Notes under the pieces: model-generated
The model's input: only the letters and a program-made list of their open reading frames with translations
Told to the model about the DNA's origin: nothing
Database searches by the model: none
Made by a program: the position numbers and the translations under genes
DNA from: Catenaria anguillulae PL171
Lineage: Eukaryota > Blastocladiomycota > Blastocladiomycetes > Blastocladiales > Catenariaceae
Direction of reading: 5' to 3'
DNA: 64,000 nucleotides
NCBI GenBank assembly: GCA_002102555.1
Contig: MCFL01000008.1
Coordinates: 372,001 to 436,000, forward strand
Shown: positions 11,099-22,518 of the stretch, piece by piece
How positions within the stretch are numbered: position 1 is the stretch's first letter
Layout: each line of letters starts with the position of its first letter

Positions 11099-13286
11099 AT
11101 GGGCTCATCCAAGATCAAGACCAAGACCAAGCTGCTCCCATTGCTGGCGGTACTCAGTGGCCTCCTAGCCGTGGGCGTTGCGCAATCCGCATGCGAGTAC
11201 CGCTTGACTCAAGAAATGAAACCACTCGACAGGGATTGGTGTGTCGCTCGCTCAAACTCGGACAATAATGGTCCGCTCGTTCAGCAGTCCTTCTTCTCAC
11301 ATCTTTTTCCACGTTTGAATCAATCTAATCCTTTCTGTTTGCTTGCAGGTCCATGGCATGCGCCCGCGCACCTGTGGGAATGCAACTCAAATGAAGATCA
11401 AGTGTTTCGCTCGCTTCATACCCGAGGCCAAACCTCAAAATGGTCGTGTCGTTGGCAGGCTTGAAGTCGGGTATCGGCCAAACATGCCGCAGCTGTGCTT
11501 GGATGTTGAAGGTGGGGTGCGAATTCATTCTTTTGCGTGTCAAGGAACGAATGCATGAACCGATCTTACATATGTACCACCTTTTGTTGCCATCTGTCTC
11601 TCAGGTCTTGGTTGATGGGCGCCCTGTGCAGCTTTGGGAATGGTATGCTTGCGTCATTCAAAGGAATACACACTTCAAGTTACATGTGTCCTGCGGCATT
11701 CTCACCAATCAGTTGCCTCTCGCCGCCACCAGCAACGGGACCGATGCTCAACGTTGGGTCATCAATTACGTCTTTGACACTTACGGACTGATCAATGGTT
11801 TGGGTCTTCCATACGAGGAGTACTATTTCCACCACATCTCTCCCGCGGCAGCACCGGGTCTTTGCCTTCGTCCATCTAATGGTCCGCCATGTGATAACAC
11901 CGCCCTCTGTTATACATGACTAACACCTAGATTCCGCAACTTGGTTTGTCAATCAGCGTTTGTTACTTGGGTCACCGATCCTGCAGCCATCCGAGGCATA
12001 CGTTTGACGGTGTCAAACTGCGATCGCGATTGGCTGTACCGATGGGACACATTGCCAAAAGGTCTTGGGTCCCCAGTTGCGCTCACGGCGCCAGTTTATC
12101 CACGATACGTATCCCGATTTGCCGACCTCAGGCTCGGTACGCCGCAAGGACTCAACACGACCGACTCGATTCTCTGGGTGCGCGACCCAAAGGCAGCGCC
12201 TCCGGCTTTGCCTGCCATTGCCATCAAGTCTGCATATGCTTCGACCAAGTGCATTGCTCGCAACAACGATCGCAATACAATGAGTATGTATGCTGCTCAT
12301 GCTCAGACACGGGGGCATGCACCCGAGCATTGACTTGGATTCGTACAATGTTTAGCTGCATGGTCGGGCCTCATTCACCTGTGGGATTGCAATGTTTGGG
12401 CCGAGGACCAGAACTTGCGCTTCTTGCCATCGCCTGCTCCTCGTAATGGCCGTATTGTTGGCATGTTGCAGTTGGGGATTCGTCACGATGCGTTTTCTCA
12501 ATGCTTGGATGTTCCTGGTGGGGTACGTTGAGATCCCCTGCTCGTTGTTTTTTCGCTTCCGGCATAGGCTCACTCATCAGTGCGATTCTATTTTCTTGTT
12601 GAATATCATCAGGTTTTCGATATCGGCCAGATTGTCAGGCTGTGGGAATGGTCTGTGGACCTGGTCTTCTTGAATGGTACAAACCTCCAACGCTGACGCT
12701 TCTTGTCATTTCACAGCAACGGGACCGATGCACAAATGTTTACATTGAATCCCACAATTGTCGGCAATGAACGTTGGTTCAAAGTATCGCCCATTGCTCG
12801 CCCAGACTTGTGTGTGACCATTTCCGGTGCCAGTACGTCAGTTGATCATGATCTCCTTCTTCTTTTTGACTGCAACATTATCTCATAAACCCACTGTCTT
12901 TTCCAGATGTCACTCCAACCAGCGTGACCAACGGCATGGGCGTTGTTCTTGAGCGATGCGAGGCTCGGCCAGGTCCAATGGCATCCGATATTGCAACCCG
13001 ATCGGATTGGATCATTCATGTCCGAGGCGGAGAAAAGGAGTACGTCCAAGCAGTCCCGCGCATGAGTAAGTTTTGATGGGCAGCCCAGCCGTTGAACGAG
13101 ACACACTCGCTGTCATGGGTTTCCGGGTGTGGCACATTTGATTCGAGCTCATGCATCGATCCCATCAGTCCGCCGCCACCACCGTCCAGCGGCGGCACAA
13201 CCTGGGGTACTGGTGTCACTGTTGGGCGGTACAAACGCTCGGTCGAGAGCGAGTGTGGGGCTGCACATGACTGCGACGAATTGTGA
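11099..13286 (+). pseudogene. Secreted ricin-B-type beta-trefoil lectin-like protein, copy 1, with disabling lesions
   Basis: The plan matches the intact neighbour at 13704: signal peptide (LLPLLAVLSGLLAVGVAQS), then lectin subdomains with LWECN, CLDVEGG, GTDAQRW and a C-terminal Pro-rich tail. Exons read 11099-11270, 11349-11516, 11605-11642, 11733-11881, about 11996-12283, 12356-12522, 12613-12650, 12717-12832 and 12907-13286. Two lesions stand out against copy 2. A tandem 4-bp duplication at 11408-11415 shifts the frame inside exon 2. An in-frame TGA at 13074-13076 replaces a Phe codon. Sequence after both lesions is still well conserved, so inactivation is recent, or one lesion is an assembly error. 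It is lectin-like only; no catalytic toxin chain is present. Confidence 0.7.
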
Positions 13287-13703
13287 GTGTGGACGAGAAT
13301 TAGTTGTTGTTTGCAAGGGCAACCTTGCTGGTTCGTGAGGAATCGATGCTATTGTCGTGTAATGAACAGTTCAGTGACGTACACACATTTCTTTCCAATA
13401 GTGTGATTAATTTTCAGTCATGACTGGAAGAAAGTGACGCAAACTTGAAGTGTTGTAAGAATTGTTACCACTCTTGCATTCCCTGCGGTTTGTGAGTTCA
13501 AATCCGTCCGAAAGACCACATTGGTTGACTTCCCCGCACATCCAGTTTCCATTTTTTCGGCGCGATGTTCCAGCTGGCTCATCGCCTGGAGATCTCAAAT
13601 CGGACAGCAAGTGATAAATTGAGCATCCACCCCACTCCTAACCCCCTGAAATACATACACTCAGATCCCCTGTACACTCTTTCGTCAATCGTGAGGCACG
13701 ATA
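13287..13703. other. Intergenic spacer between the two lectin copies
   Basis: Holds the presumed terminator of copy 1 and promoter of copy 2. No coding signal was found. A T-loop-like string near 13500-13530 was examined and does not fold as a tRNA. Confidence 0.5.
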
Positions 13704-15862
13704 ATGAGCTCAACTTACACATCTCGAAAATCCAAGTTGTTGCCCTTGCTGGCGGCCCTTTGCGGTCTGCTGACCGTGTGTCTTGCCCAAGCGCCATACG
13801 AATTCAACTTGTCTGTCAATGACCGTTGGTGTGTTGCACGCTCCAGCTCGGACAACCTTGGTTCGCGTCATATCGTTTGTTGGCCCCAGACCACCATCAT
13901 TTGTGTCGACACCGCACTCACAATAGTTTTCCTGTCGGCAGGTCCATGGCATGCACCGGCACACTTGTGGGAATGCAACTCAAACGAAGATCAAGTGTTT
14001 CGATTCATACCCGAGGCCAAGCCCATCAATGGTCGCGTTGTTGGTAGATTTGAAGTCGGGTATCGGCCCAACATGCCGCAGCTGTGCTTGGATGTCGAAG
14101 GCGGGGTGCGTAAAACTGGCCAGGGGCACGAAAGGCTGCATCCATCCGACATGACGTTCTATCGTTTGGTGTTCTTCGTGTGTAGGTTCTCGTCAATGGA
14201 CGCCTCGTTCGACTGTGGGAATGGTACGCGTCGCTTTTCTCAGCGTGTGGGTGACAATTCACAGCCCGCTAATTGTTCCGTACATTGCTTCTTTGCTTGT
14301 CAGTAACGGGACCAATGCTCAGCGTTGGGTCCTCAGAATCGGCTTCACTACTCAATATACATACACGAGCGACGGGCTGAGCTCCATCAACAACTATTTC
14401 ACCCAGTTGTCCCCGTCAGCAGCCCCTGGTCTTTGCCTTGGCTACCCAAGCGGTTCGGCAGCAATTCTTTTCAAAGCGGTCTTAGCCATATCGAAGATGA
14501 TTTTTTGACCTAGCTCCCATTCCCCTGTCAACCACTTTGTGCTCGATATTGCTACTCGTACGTAGGTTTAAACTTTGGTTCACGTATCGAGCTCTCCGAC
14601 TGCGTTATCAACGCGCGCAGCAGCTGGGGCTGGGGTGTGCGACGTATTGGGGGTATTGTGTACCCACACATTGTGTCCAAATTCGCCAACCTCACGGCGG
14701 GATCGCCTCAAGGCATCAACACGACTCACTCGATGTTGTGGATGAAGTCGCCCACGGATCCGCCCCCGGCGTTGCCAAGTGTGCTGCTCAAGTCTGCACT
14801 CGACTCGGCAAAGTGCATTGCGCGCAATGGCGATCCCAGAACAATGAGTATGTATATTCAAGTCTTGAAAAAAAATGACGGGGGGCACTCCGCACTCTGA
14901 CGGACTGTCTCGTCCGATTGTGTCTTGTGTAGCCGGATGGTCAGGTCTCATTCACATGTGGTCATGCAACGTGTGGGCCGAGGACCAAAACATGCGCTAT
15001 TTGCCGTCGCCTTCACCTCGCAACGGTCGAATCTTTGGCATGCTGCAGTTGGGAGTTCGTAACGACGCACATGCACAATGCTTGGATGTGCCTGGCGGGG
15101 TGCGTTGAGACCACTGCGCTCTTTGCTAGGCTTTCTTCAAGATCTCACCAGTCTAGCGTCACTCTGATTGTTGTTGAATACTCCCAGTTTTTCGACGTGG
15201 GGCAGATCGTGCGCTTGTGGGAATGGTGCGTGCCGTTCCTTGTGGCTGCGTGCGGAAGGATGGATTCAAGTTGATTCACCCTATCCTCGTCACATGTCTA
15301 TCATAGCAATGGGTCCGACGCTCAGCTGTTTTCGCTGGATCTCACATTTGACGGTTACGAGCGGCGCTTCAAAGTGTCGCCCATTGCTCGCCCAGACTTG
15401 TGCATGACCATTTCTGGCGGATGTGCGTACAATCTCACATACCATGTCTCCTGAATTGCACGAACGCTGTTGCATTGCTGATGATCCTGCTCTTCAGATA
15501 ATCCACCTGCCAGCGTTCCCAACGGAGCCGGCCTTATCCTCGAGCGATGCGACAACTTTGTCAACCAAGGCGACAGACCGCCGGCAACCAGGGCAGATTG
15601 GTTCTTGCCAGTTCAGGGCGGAGGAACAGAGTACTTCCAAGCTGTTCAGCGCATGACCAAGTTTTTCTGGGCCGCTCAGCCGTTGAACGAGACTCACTCG
15701 TTGTCATGGGTCACTGGATGCGGTACCTTTGACTTGAATACGTGTCCGGACCCGATCAGTCCGCCGCCCCCGCCGCCGATTAACATTGGAGGTAGCGGTG
15801 GCGCTGGCGGCTTGAAGCGCTCCATTAGCGGATGTCAAGCGCATCTTTGCGACGAGTTGTAA
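13704..15862 (+). CDS. Secreted ricin-B-type beta-trefoil lectin-like protein, copy 2 (intact)
   Basis: Nine exons: 13704-13860, 13942-14105, 14186-14223, 14304-14452, 14566-14847, 14933-15099, 15188-15225, 15307-15422 and 15498-15862. They total 492 codons with consistent phases. The protein opens with a signal peptide (LLPLLAALCGLLTVCLAQA). It has two trefoil-like halves, each with C-L-D-V-x-G-G, V-R-L-W-E-W/C-N-G and Q-x-W or similar motifs (NAQRWVL, DAQLFSL). The family binds galactose-type or other glycans outside the cell. Two 38-bp microexons encode the matching V-R-L-W-E strand in each half, which suggests internal duplication. The tail is Pro-rich (PISPPPPPPINIGG), then has a Lys-Arg pair and ends C-D-E-L. 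Ligand unknown. Confidence 0.8.
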
Positions 15863-16110
15863 CCGTGAAGCACTATGTCTGGTGCGGATTGAATTGCTCC
15901 TCAGGTGGGAGATTGTACATATCTTGCGGCGCCCTTAGTAAGTACCTCGTCTTGTGTTGCTGTCAGTTCTTTGGTTCCCTCTTTCGTGAGGTATGCTCTA
16001 GGTACATATTTGTGTCGAGACTTCTTTCAACCCACTTTATGTAGTTAATCAATTCTGTCCAACGAGCAGTCATCGTAAGAGCATTGTCAATGCACCCAAG
16101 AACAAATATG

Positions 16111-18114
16111 CTATTGTTCAACGTCATCTAGGTCTGAATCAGGAAACACATCCGTCTCAAAATATGTGCGCAAAGACGGCGACAACTCCATCCGACTCTC
16201 TCGTAAACAATACCGCATCACCTCGACCGACGCATTTGACCTAGCCAGCTGCAACGCCCGCTCGGAAATGGGCAGCACCTTGCCCGCGTTCACGTTCCAC
16301 TTGACCACCTTGACCTGGTCGTACTTGCACGCCAGCTCCATAGGTGTTTCGAGCGACTCGGGAAACTCAAACCCGCGGTTCATCCACCAGGAAAACACAT
16401 CAACACGGCCAAACTCTGCGGCGGCCGACAGAGGATCCATGGCAAAGTCGTACGGATCCATGCGTGCGCCTTTACACACAAGCACGTCCAACACATTAAC
16501 CCTGCCCGCCTCGGCCGCACACACAACGAGCCTGGGCATCAAGTCGCGCATTTTGGTGTCGGGCTCGTGGACGCGCAAATACTCGATGATCCAATCAACC
16601 GCCAAATACGCCCCAGCCCTTGCCGTTTCCTCAAGCACCACTTCCCACACCTTGCTCGAGGGCATGGCCGATTCGGATGTGTTGCGGACAAGCCACTCGA
16701 GCGCTGCACACTGGTTGTTTCGAGCCGGACCGACAAGCGTGCCAAGATTCAGTGGTAAGTCCCGGAACAGCGACTGGTAGTCGCGCAGCACGTGCAATTG
16801 GCCATGCTCGGCGGCCTTGTCGCGCATGTGTGCAATGACATGATCGGGTTCTTGGGCCAGCGACAACAGGTCGGGCATCCACTCGAGGCGGCCAAATGCC
16901 GCAAGCATGACGGGATCGGCGCTGGTCGAGCCAATGCTCGGGCCGCGGTTGGAGCTTCCAAATCGCATCAACCGATACCGGGTACACTGATCCCACCACT
17001 CAACCACATCGTCGTACCCATTATCCAATGCCGAACGATGCGCCATGGGCGTAAACTTCATGTTGAGCCCAGACTGCGCCCACCACTCCAACACGTCCAA
17101 CCTGCCGTGTTCGCTTGCGGCATCCATGGCATGCACCGAGTACTCGATGGCCGGCGACTTGATGGCAAACCACGACAGGCAATTGATGTGCCCGTGCTCG
17201 CTCGCAATATCCATGGCCGTCGGCGCAATCGCCGACTCTCGCGTTGGGAACTGCACGTCGTACCGATCTGAATTGCGCAATGCCCAGTCGAGCACGTGGT
17301 CGTTGCCATACTCGCATGCCTCGCGCCAGTGACTCAGCTCGAACGTGGCGCCGCCGCCGTCGCGCGCAAACCAGTATCGAAGCACGTTGAGGTTACCCGA
17401 ACTGCATCCGTACATGATGCCTGTGCGCGTGTCGTCGCTGCTGGCGATAACCGGAAACGATAAAGCTGCCTTAGCCCACCAGTCGAGGACATGTGAATGG
17501 TCGTTTTTCGAGGCAGACACAAGGGCCTGCGCCGAATAGAATGACTCGAATGACTCGCCCAGGTCGATGGTTGCAAGCCAATCGAGCACGTCGACATGCC
17601 CAGCCTCGGATGCCGAGTCAAACATGCGCACATTGAGTCGGGAAAAGTCAAAGCCGCGGGCATGGAGCTTTTGCAGCAGAGCGAGTTGGCCTCGATAACA
17701 CAGCGCATCGGTCAATCGGCAACAAAACAGAAATGGCAAGGACGTTTCCGGTGCGCACATCCATTTCGACAGGGGCAATTGCTCGACAAGCGACCACAGG
17801 GTGTCGACTGAGCCGATTTTGCAAACAGTGTAGAGGTCGAGGAACGGATCCGGCCCCGCTTCGTACACTGCGCAGTCGGGGGATGAGTTGACGACGCAAA
17901 AGAGGGCACAGAAGGCGGCCGGGGTGGCCGAGAGAGGCAGGACTTGGAGAAGCGAGAGGCTTGGGTTATGGATACCATGATTAGGCTCGCCCTTAGTGTC
18001 AATGAAGTGCGGTGCGAACGATAGAATGAGGTCGAGGATGCACAGCGGCAGCGTCGGGGCAAGGGCCGCGATGGATGGTGGCATGATGGTCGGTCGGGTC
18101 ATCACCTCTGGCAA
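16111..18114 (-). CDS. Ankyrin-like repeat protein
   Basis: A single open exon of 667 codons. The N-terminus has an F-box-like segment (LPLCILDLILSFAP). Many degenerate ankyrin-like repeats follow (GHVDVLDWLATIDLG, GHINCLSWFA, GRLDVLEWWAQSGL, GRVDVFSWWMNRGF), spaced about 32-35 residues. The tail is acidic (DSDLDDVEQ). It lacks the His-rich extension of the 7675 paralogue and needs no intron. Met at 18084 (MPPSIAAL) is an alternative start. It probably serves as a protein-interaction scaffold or an F-box-type adaptor; neither role is shown by the sequence alone. Confidence 0.85.
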   Translation of the reverse strand: MPEVMTRPTIMPPSIAALAPTLPLCILDLILSFAPHFIDTKGEPNHGIHNPSLSLLQVLPLSATPAAFCALFCVVNSSPDCAVYEAGPDPFLDLYTVCKIGSVDTLWSLVEQLPLSKWMCAPETSLPFLFCCRLTDALCYRGQLALLQKLHARGFDFSRLNVRMFDSASEAGHVDVLDWLATIDLGESFESFYSAQALVSASKNDHSHVLDWWAKAALSFPVIASSDDTRTGIMYGCSSGNLNVLRYWFARDGGGATFELSHWREACEYGNDHVLDWALRNSDRYDVQFPTRESAIAPTAMDIASEHGHINCLSWFAIKSPAIEYSVHAMDAASEHGRLDVLEWWAQSGLNMKFTPMAHRSALDNGYDDVVEWWDQCTRYRLMRFGSSNRGPSIGSTSADPVMLAAFGRLEWMPDLLSLAQEPDHVIAHMRDKAAEHGQLHVLRDYQSLFRDLPLNLGTLVGPARNNQCAALEWLVRNTSESAMPSSKVWEVVLEETARAGAYLAVDWIIEYLRVHEPDTKMRDLMPRLVVCAAEAGRVNVLDVLVCKGARMDPYDFAMDPLSAAAEFGRVDVFSWWMNRGFEFPESLETPMELACKYDQVKVVKWNVNAGKVLPISERALQLARSNASVEVMRYCLRESRMELSPSLRTYFETDVFPDSDLDDVEQ

Positions 18115-18600
18115 GTGCTTCTATTGCATATCAGTCGTCGATGCCTCATGTACGAGCACATTTTCTACATAGCTCCTCGCAAGGACAACCCCGACCATCA
18201 GGCTTGGAATCATTCCAACAAGATCGACACGACCGACAACGGCGGGTCTGGTCCCTTCTGGACGCCTTCTGGGTCCCTTCTGGGTTCTCTGTTCAACCTT
18301 GACAGGTACACACCGCACTATTTGCGACGTCGAGTGAGAGATTGCTATGCAGCACAATGCAACCATGAGCTATGTCCATGTTGGTCTTTTGATACCTGGC
18401 GCATTCACTCTCCACACGGATCGAGCGTAGCGTTTACTTCTACTTCAGTCGGCAGTCCGGCGCTTTGACACAGTCTCGCTCAACCGTGCGGCAACACGCT
18501 CCTGGCTCGAAGTTGACCGTGGTGTGCCCCTTGTCCCGTGCAAGTATATTTGTAGTCGTAAGTGACATACACCAACTCTGATTGAACCAAACGTCAAGAA
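18115..18600. other. Divergent promoter region
   Basis: Lies between the ankyrin-like gene (-) and the RING gene (+), so both promoters should be here. No gene or repeat seen, apart from a short direct repeat of TCTGGGTCCCTTC-like sequence near 18250-18290. Confidence 0.4.
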
Positions 18601-19954
18601 ATGGATGCAGAGGACGAAGATCCAGCCTTGCTTGGCGACGCATCGGCATCCGTCGGGGTTCCGGTCGCGTCCATGGCTCTCTTTGCCTTTGCGGCGACCG
18701 CAAACCTGCTTCGTCAAGCAGGTCACTCTTTTCTCCATCGGTATATGTGCACCCTCAGTCTTTCCAAACTTGATCTGTCCTGACCTCGTGGCTTCACTAC
18801 GAACGAACGTGTAGCGCCCGCGACATGTCTGCGATTCAGCTCGTTGCGCCTCCCATCATCATTTCGCTCCTTTTGCTCGGTATCTTTCTTCCACTTTGGC
18901 TTTCGCTTTTGCACATTGTGCTCGGGGTTCAACAGTGTGGTGACCCAAACCTGCGCTCAATACCCAGACCACTCGTCCAGATCGTCCTTTATTGCCCTTG
19001 CCATGTTTCTCGTCTTGAAATCGGCATGGGTGCTCGACTCTGTTCGCAGCGCTTTGCATCCAACTCGCCTGTTGATGCACCAATCCCATACCAACAATAA
19101 CAACAACATTCGCGTCCCTCTCAACTCGGCAAGAACAATTGACGAACGCGTCGAACAGTCTTTTCGAGCCATCATCACCCTTCTGACATGCGTAGTTGCC
19201 GCCACATTTGCTCTCAGTACGTGCCGATTCTGCCACCCACTTGCATACCATCCGGACATCACTCACTTGAGCCCAACGTTGTACACTGCACATAGCCCTT
19301 CTCATCATCTCATCGCACAACCACGCTCTCATTGCTTCCCACCTCCCCGTCCTCGCCTCCTCGACCCTGCGCCTCCTTGCAAGTTACCCATCCGCCGATA
19401 CCTGGGTCCTCCTCTCCGTCACCATGCTGCCCCTCATTCTCGCCGTTGCAGACCCATGGGTCGGGCACTTGTGGACGTATCCCCACAACCAGCGCACACC
19501 AGCAACGCTCTCCGACGCCATTCGCCGCATTGATTTCGGGCAACTCGTTGGCCGCGTGCGATTGCATGTTGTCTGCGACCGCGATCATTCAGTTGACAAC
19601 ACGGCTGTTCCTGCAGCTGCCCATGCAGATAAGGAAAACCATGGCAACACCTTGCTGATTCCTGTCCAGGCTCGCGAAATGGTTCCCATGGTCTGGTCAC
19701 CTGTCAGCGCATGCCCCAACCAGCTCCTTCTTGGCCGCCCCGCATCACCCGATTGTGGGATTCATGTACATATTCCCCGATCGGAAGCGTCGTGCGCGAT
19801 TTGCTTGACGCATTACGTGCACGGCGATCCGGTCTGGCGATTCAACTGCGGCCATCATTTTCATTCGCATTGCGTCGTCAAATGGTGTGCCATGGTGTCC
19901 AGCTGCCCATTGTGCCGGCAGTCGATCGAGGACATGGACGTGGACGCCAAATGA
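18601..19954 (+). CDS. Multi-pass membrane RING-H2 protein (putative E3 ubiquitin ligase)
   Basis: Four exons, 18601-18740, 18815-18934, 18981-19216 and 19296-19954, give 384 residues with all phases consistent. The 46-bp second intron is unusually short. An acidic N-terminus is followed by hydrophobic segments PPIIISLLLLGIFLPLWL, SFIALAMFLVLKSAWVL, AIITLLTCVVAATFAL and WVLLSVTMLPLILAVAD. The cytosolic tail ends in a RING-H2 finger: CAIC, FNCGHHFHSHC, CPLC. The family transfers ubiquitin from E2 to membrane-associated targets. The exon plan and topology match the gene at 6212-7441, so the two are paralogues. Confidence 0.8.
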
Positions 19955-20128
19955 GTTGCCGCCTTTTCCCTTTTATAATTACCCGATTGGGCCCAGCTTC
20001 CCCAACCGGACTTATTGTTTTTTTTTCCTGCATGTTTTCATCTTTTTTTTTGGCAATCTTGTCTCTTTTTGTTTATTTGGAATCAAATGAGAAACAACCA
20101 TGTAAATATGCCGACCATTCCCCACAGT

Positions 20129-22498
20129 TCATCCAACCACCTTGTCTAACCGGAGCACCATTGCAATTGCGTCCGTCAACCGCCTCCCCTCGAGCTTTTT
20201 CGGTTCTTTTGGTTTCCCATCTCCATCCAATTGATCCTTTTCATCGTCATCTGCTCCCTCAATCGTGGTCAGCTCGGGCGCACTTGGATACTTGACAACC
20301 TTGCGCAGTTTGAGCAACGGAACGTGCTTGCGCAGGTCCACCTTGTTCCACGTGTTGTCGGCCAATCCGCCGTGAATGGAGAGATTCGGCAGCGAAACAG
20401 AGATGGGCGGCGTGGGTGGGCGCGACACGGGCTTTTCAATGTGCTTGATGCGGACTCGGTAGCGGTGCGGGGATGCCGAGTTGGATGCAATGAGCTTGAG
20501 TTTTTCTGTGATGATGCACAACACTTTGGGAATAAGGCGATTGAATGTGCACGATCACCTGGATGACGAGATATACTGGACCTTTGCGCTTATCCGCCAG
20601 CTTGCGTTCCATCTCCTCCACCTCAGACAATGTTTGCAACCTGCTTGCCGCCTGCCCCAACGCACTGGCCACCGATCGATTCCCACCCGCGCCCGACCCG
20701 GACGTGGACGCCCCAGAGCCGCGTGAATTGGCCGCAGAAACTCTGGCGCGCGCCTGCTGCACATAGTCCATGCTCTTCTGCAACTGCTCACTCTTTTCGG
20801 CCTTTTCTTTTGCAATCTCGTCACGCCGTTTGTCCTCGGCGGCCTTGGCCACGGCCCTGGTCTGAATCAGCCGCTCTTGCAACTCAACAATCGACATTTC
20901 CGTCAACAGCCCCACATTGGACGAGCTCGTCAAATCCACGACATTGGCGCCATTCAACATTTGCCTGCCGCTCACTCCAACCAGCGCCACCGTTGCGGCC
21001 TCGAGCGCGCGGATCTGGCGAATCAATTCACGGCGTTCCTCGAGATCCTGCGCGGCGCGCCGGGCAGCGTCTTGGCGTTGCCGCTCGGCCTCGGCCGCGG
21101 CTTCACGTGCCAGGCGATGCTTTTCTTCGGCCACGCGCGATTTGGCGAGTGCCACGCGATCAGATAGGTCTTGGACCTCGGCCACACGCGCTCGGTTAGC
21201 CGCGTCCAGCTCGCGTTGCGCGAGTTCAAAGTCGGCAATGCGTGCTTCGAGGTCGGATTTGACTTGCTGAGCAGCAATTCTACAAGGACCACCATACCGT
21301 TAGTCAGTCAAGTGCACCCACCCCCCCAACCTAAATCGACTGACGTACTGTTTCTCCTTAACCGCCACCTCGCGCTGAATCCCAGCCTCCTCCTTTGCCA
21401 ACTGCACACTGATGCGCAACCGCCTCAACTCTGCCTCTCTCTCCTCGTGTACCGCGCGCCTTGCCTCTGCCTCTGCCTCGCGCACCTGGTCGGGATCCAC
21501 AAGGCCCATGAGCGCATGCGCCAGGGCCTTGTCTGCAGCCGCCTCGCGCTTCTTGTGCATGGCAGTTTCACGCATGATGGTTGTTGCAGTGAGCTTTGGA
21601 CCGCTGGTGGCAAGTGGCGACGACACATAGCTGGGCATGTGGCCCAATTTGTGTGGCAATGTTGGCTCCGGTGCATCGACGCTTGGCGTTGGCATGGATT
21701 GAGTGGCGGTGGCTGCGACTGCCGACGGCGCCATGTGTTTTGCGCGCTGTTTTGCATGTTGCTGCATCATGCGCCGCCGCTCGCGCTCGCGCTTTTCGTT
21801 GGCCAGCTGCTCTTTGGTTTTACGAACGTAGTGGGATTCCGGGATGGTACGTGCTTTGGGCTGGTTGGGCACGGGTTCGGGCGTGGGCACGCGAGGGGTT
21901 CGTGGGCGCGTGAGGACGGGCGCAATGGGTTTGGTTGGCTGTGCGGAGGAGGGCTTGGTTTGCTTGCCGCGGGATATGTAGAGTTGGAGTTTGGTGAGGA
22001 ATGGGGCGAGGGTAGTGAGGCGGGAAGATAGGTTGGCTGATAGAGTCTGGTTATGGATATCATTGTTAGTTCATTGCAAATCCGTCGGCACCAAGAGAGA
22101 ATCCGCTGAACCTCTCGGTATGTTTCATCGTCATAAATGTCGGCCAATGCTGCCGAAACAATGCGATGATGATGTTTGAGAAACGTCAAGAATCGATCAA
22201 GCTTCTTGGCCGCCAGGTACGAGCCAGCAATGCCCGTCAATTCCGGGATCACGCTCGACGTGGGAATCGCTTGTGTCCACAGCACGATCAAGACGGCTCG
22301 GCACTGCTGAATGTCTTGCTGCTTGACGGTCCTGCCCGAGCTTGCACCAGGGACTTGCGAGGCATACGAAGAGACGACTGAATGAATTGCACGCTTGTGG
22401 CTGTGGTAAAAAGTCACAGCTCGTGCGAGGAGGGCCTCAGGTGCCAACTTGCCGCTGCCCGCTGAAATCGTCATGCTCTGCGCGCGGGTGCGAGCCAA
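20129..22498 (-). CDS. CFAP99: CFAP99-like cilia- and flagella-associated protein
   Basis: Four exons, 22498-22112, 22046-21349, 21279-20582 and 20505-20129, give 719 residues; introns are 65, 69 and 76 bp. The N-terminal half is helical and includes LDRFLTFLKHH...ALADIYDDE, matching the FLxFLF...IYD region of CFAP99. Next come a proline-rich RPRTPRVPTPEPVP segment and IPESHY. A long charged coiled coil follows (residues about 300-560). It contains the family hallmark E-x-x-R-Q-I-R-A-L-E, then V-V-D-L-T and L-L-T-E-M-S-I-V-E-L-Q-E-R-L. CFAP99 is an axonemal protein of motile cilia, so its presence implies a flagellated life stage. Met at 22474 is an alternative start. The family call comes from remembered motifs. 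Confidence 0.75.
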
Positions 22499-22518
22499 TC
22501 AGTGAGGTGCATGTGACT

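Noticed and set aside
13490-13535. tRNA-like T-arm (GAGTTCAAATCC)
   Set aside because: The flanking bases do not form the five-pair T stem, and no anticodon or acceptor arm can be drawn.
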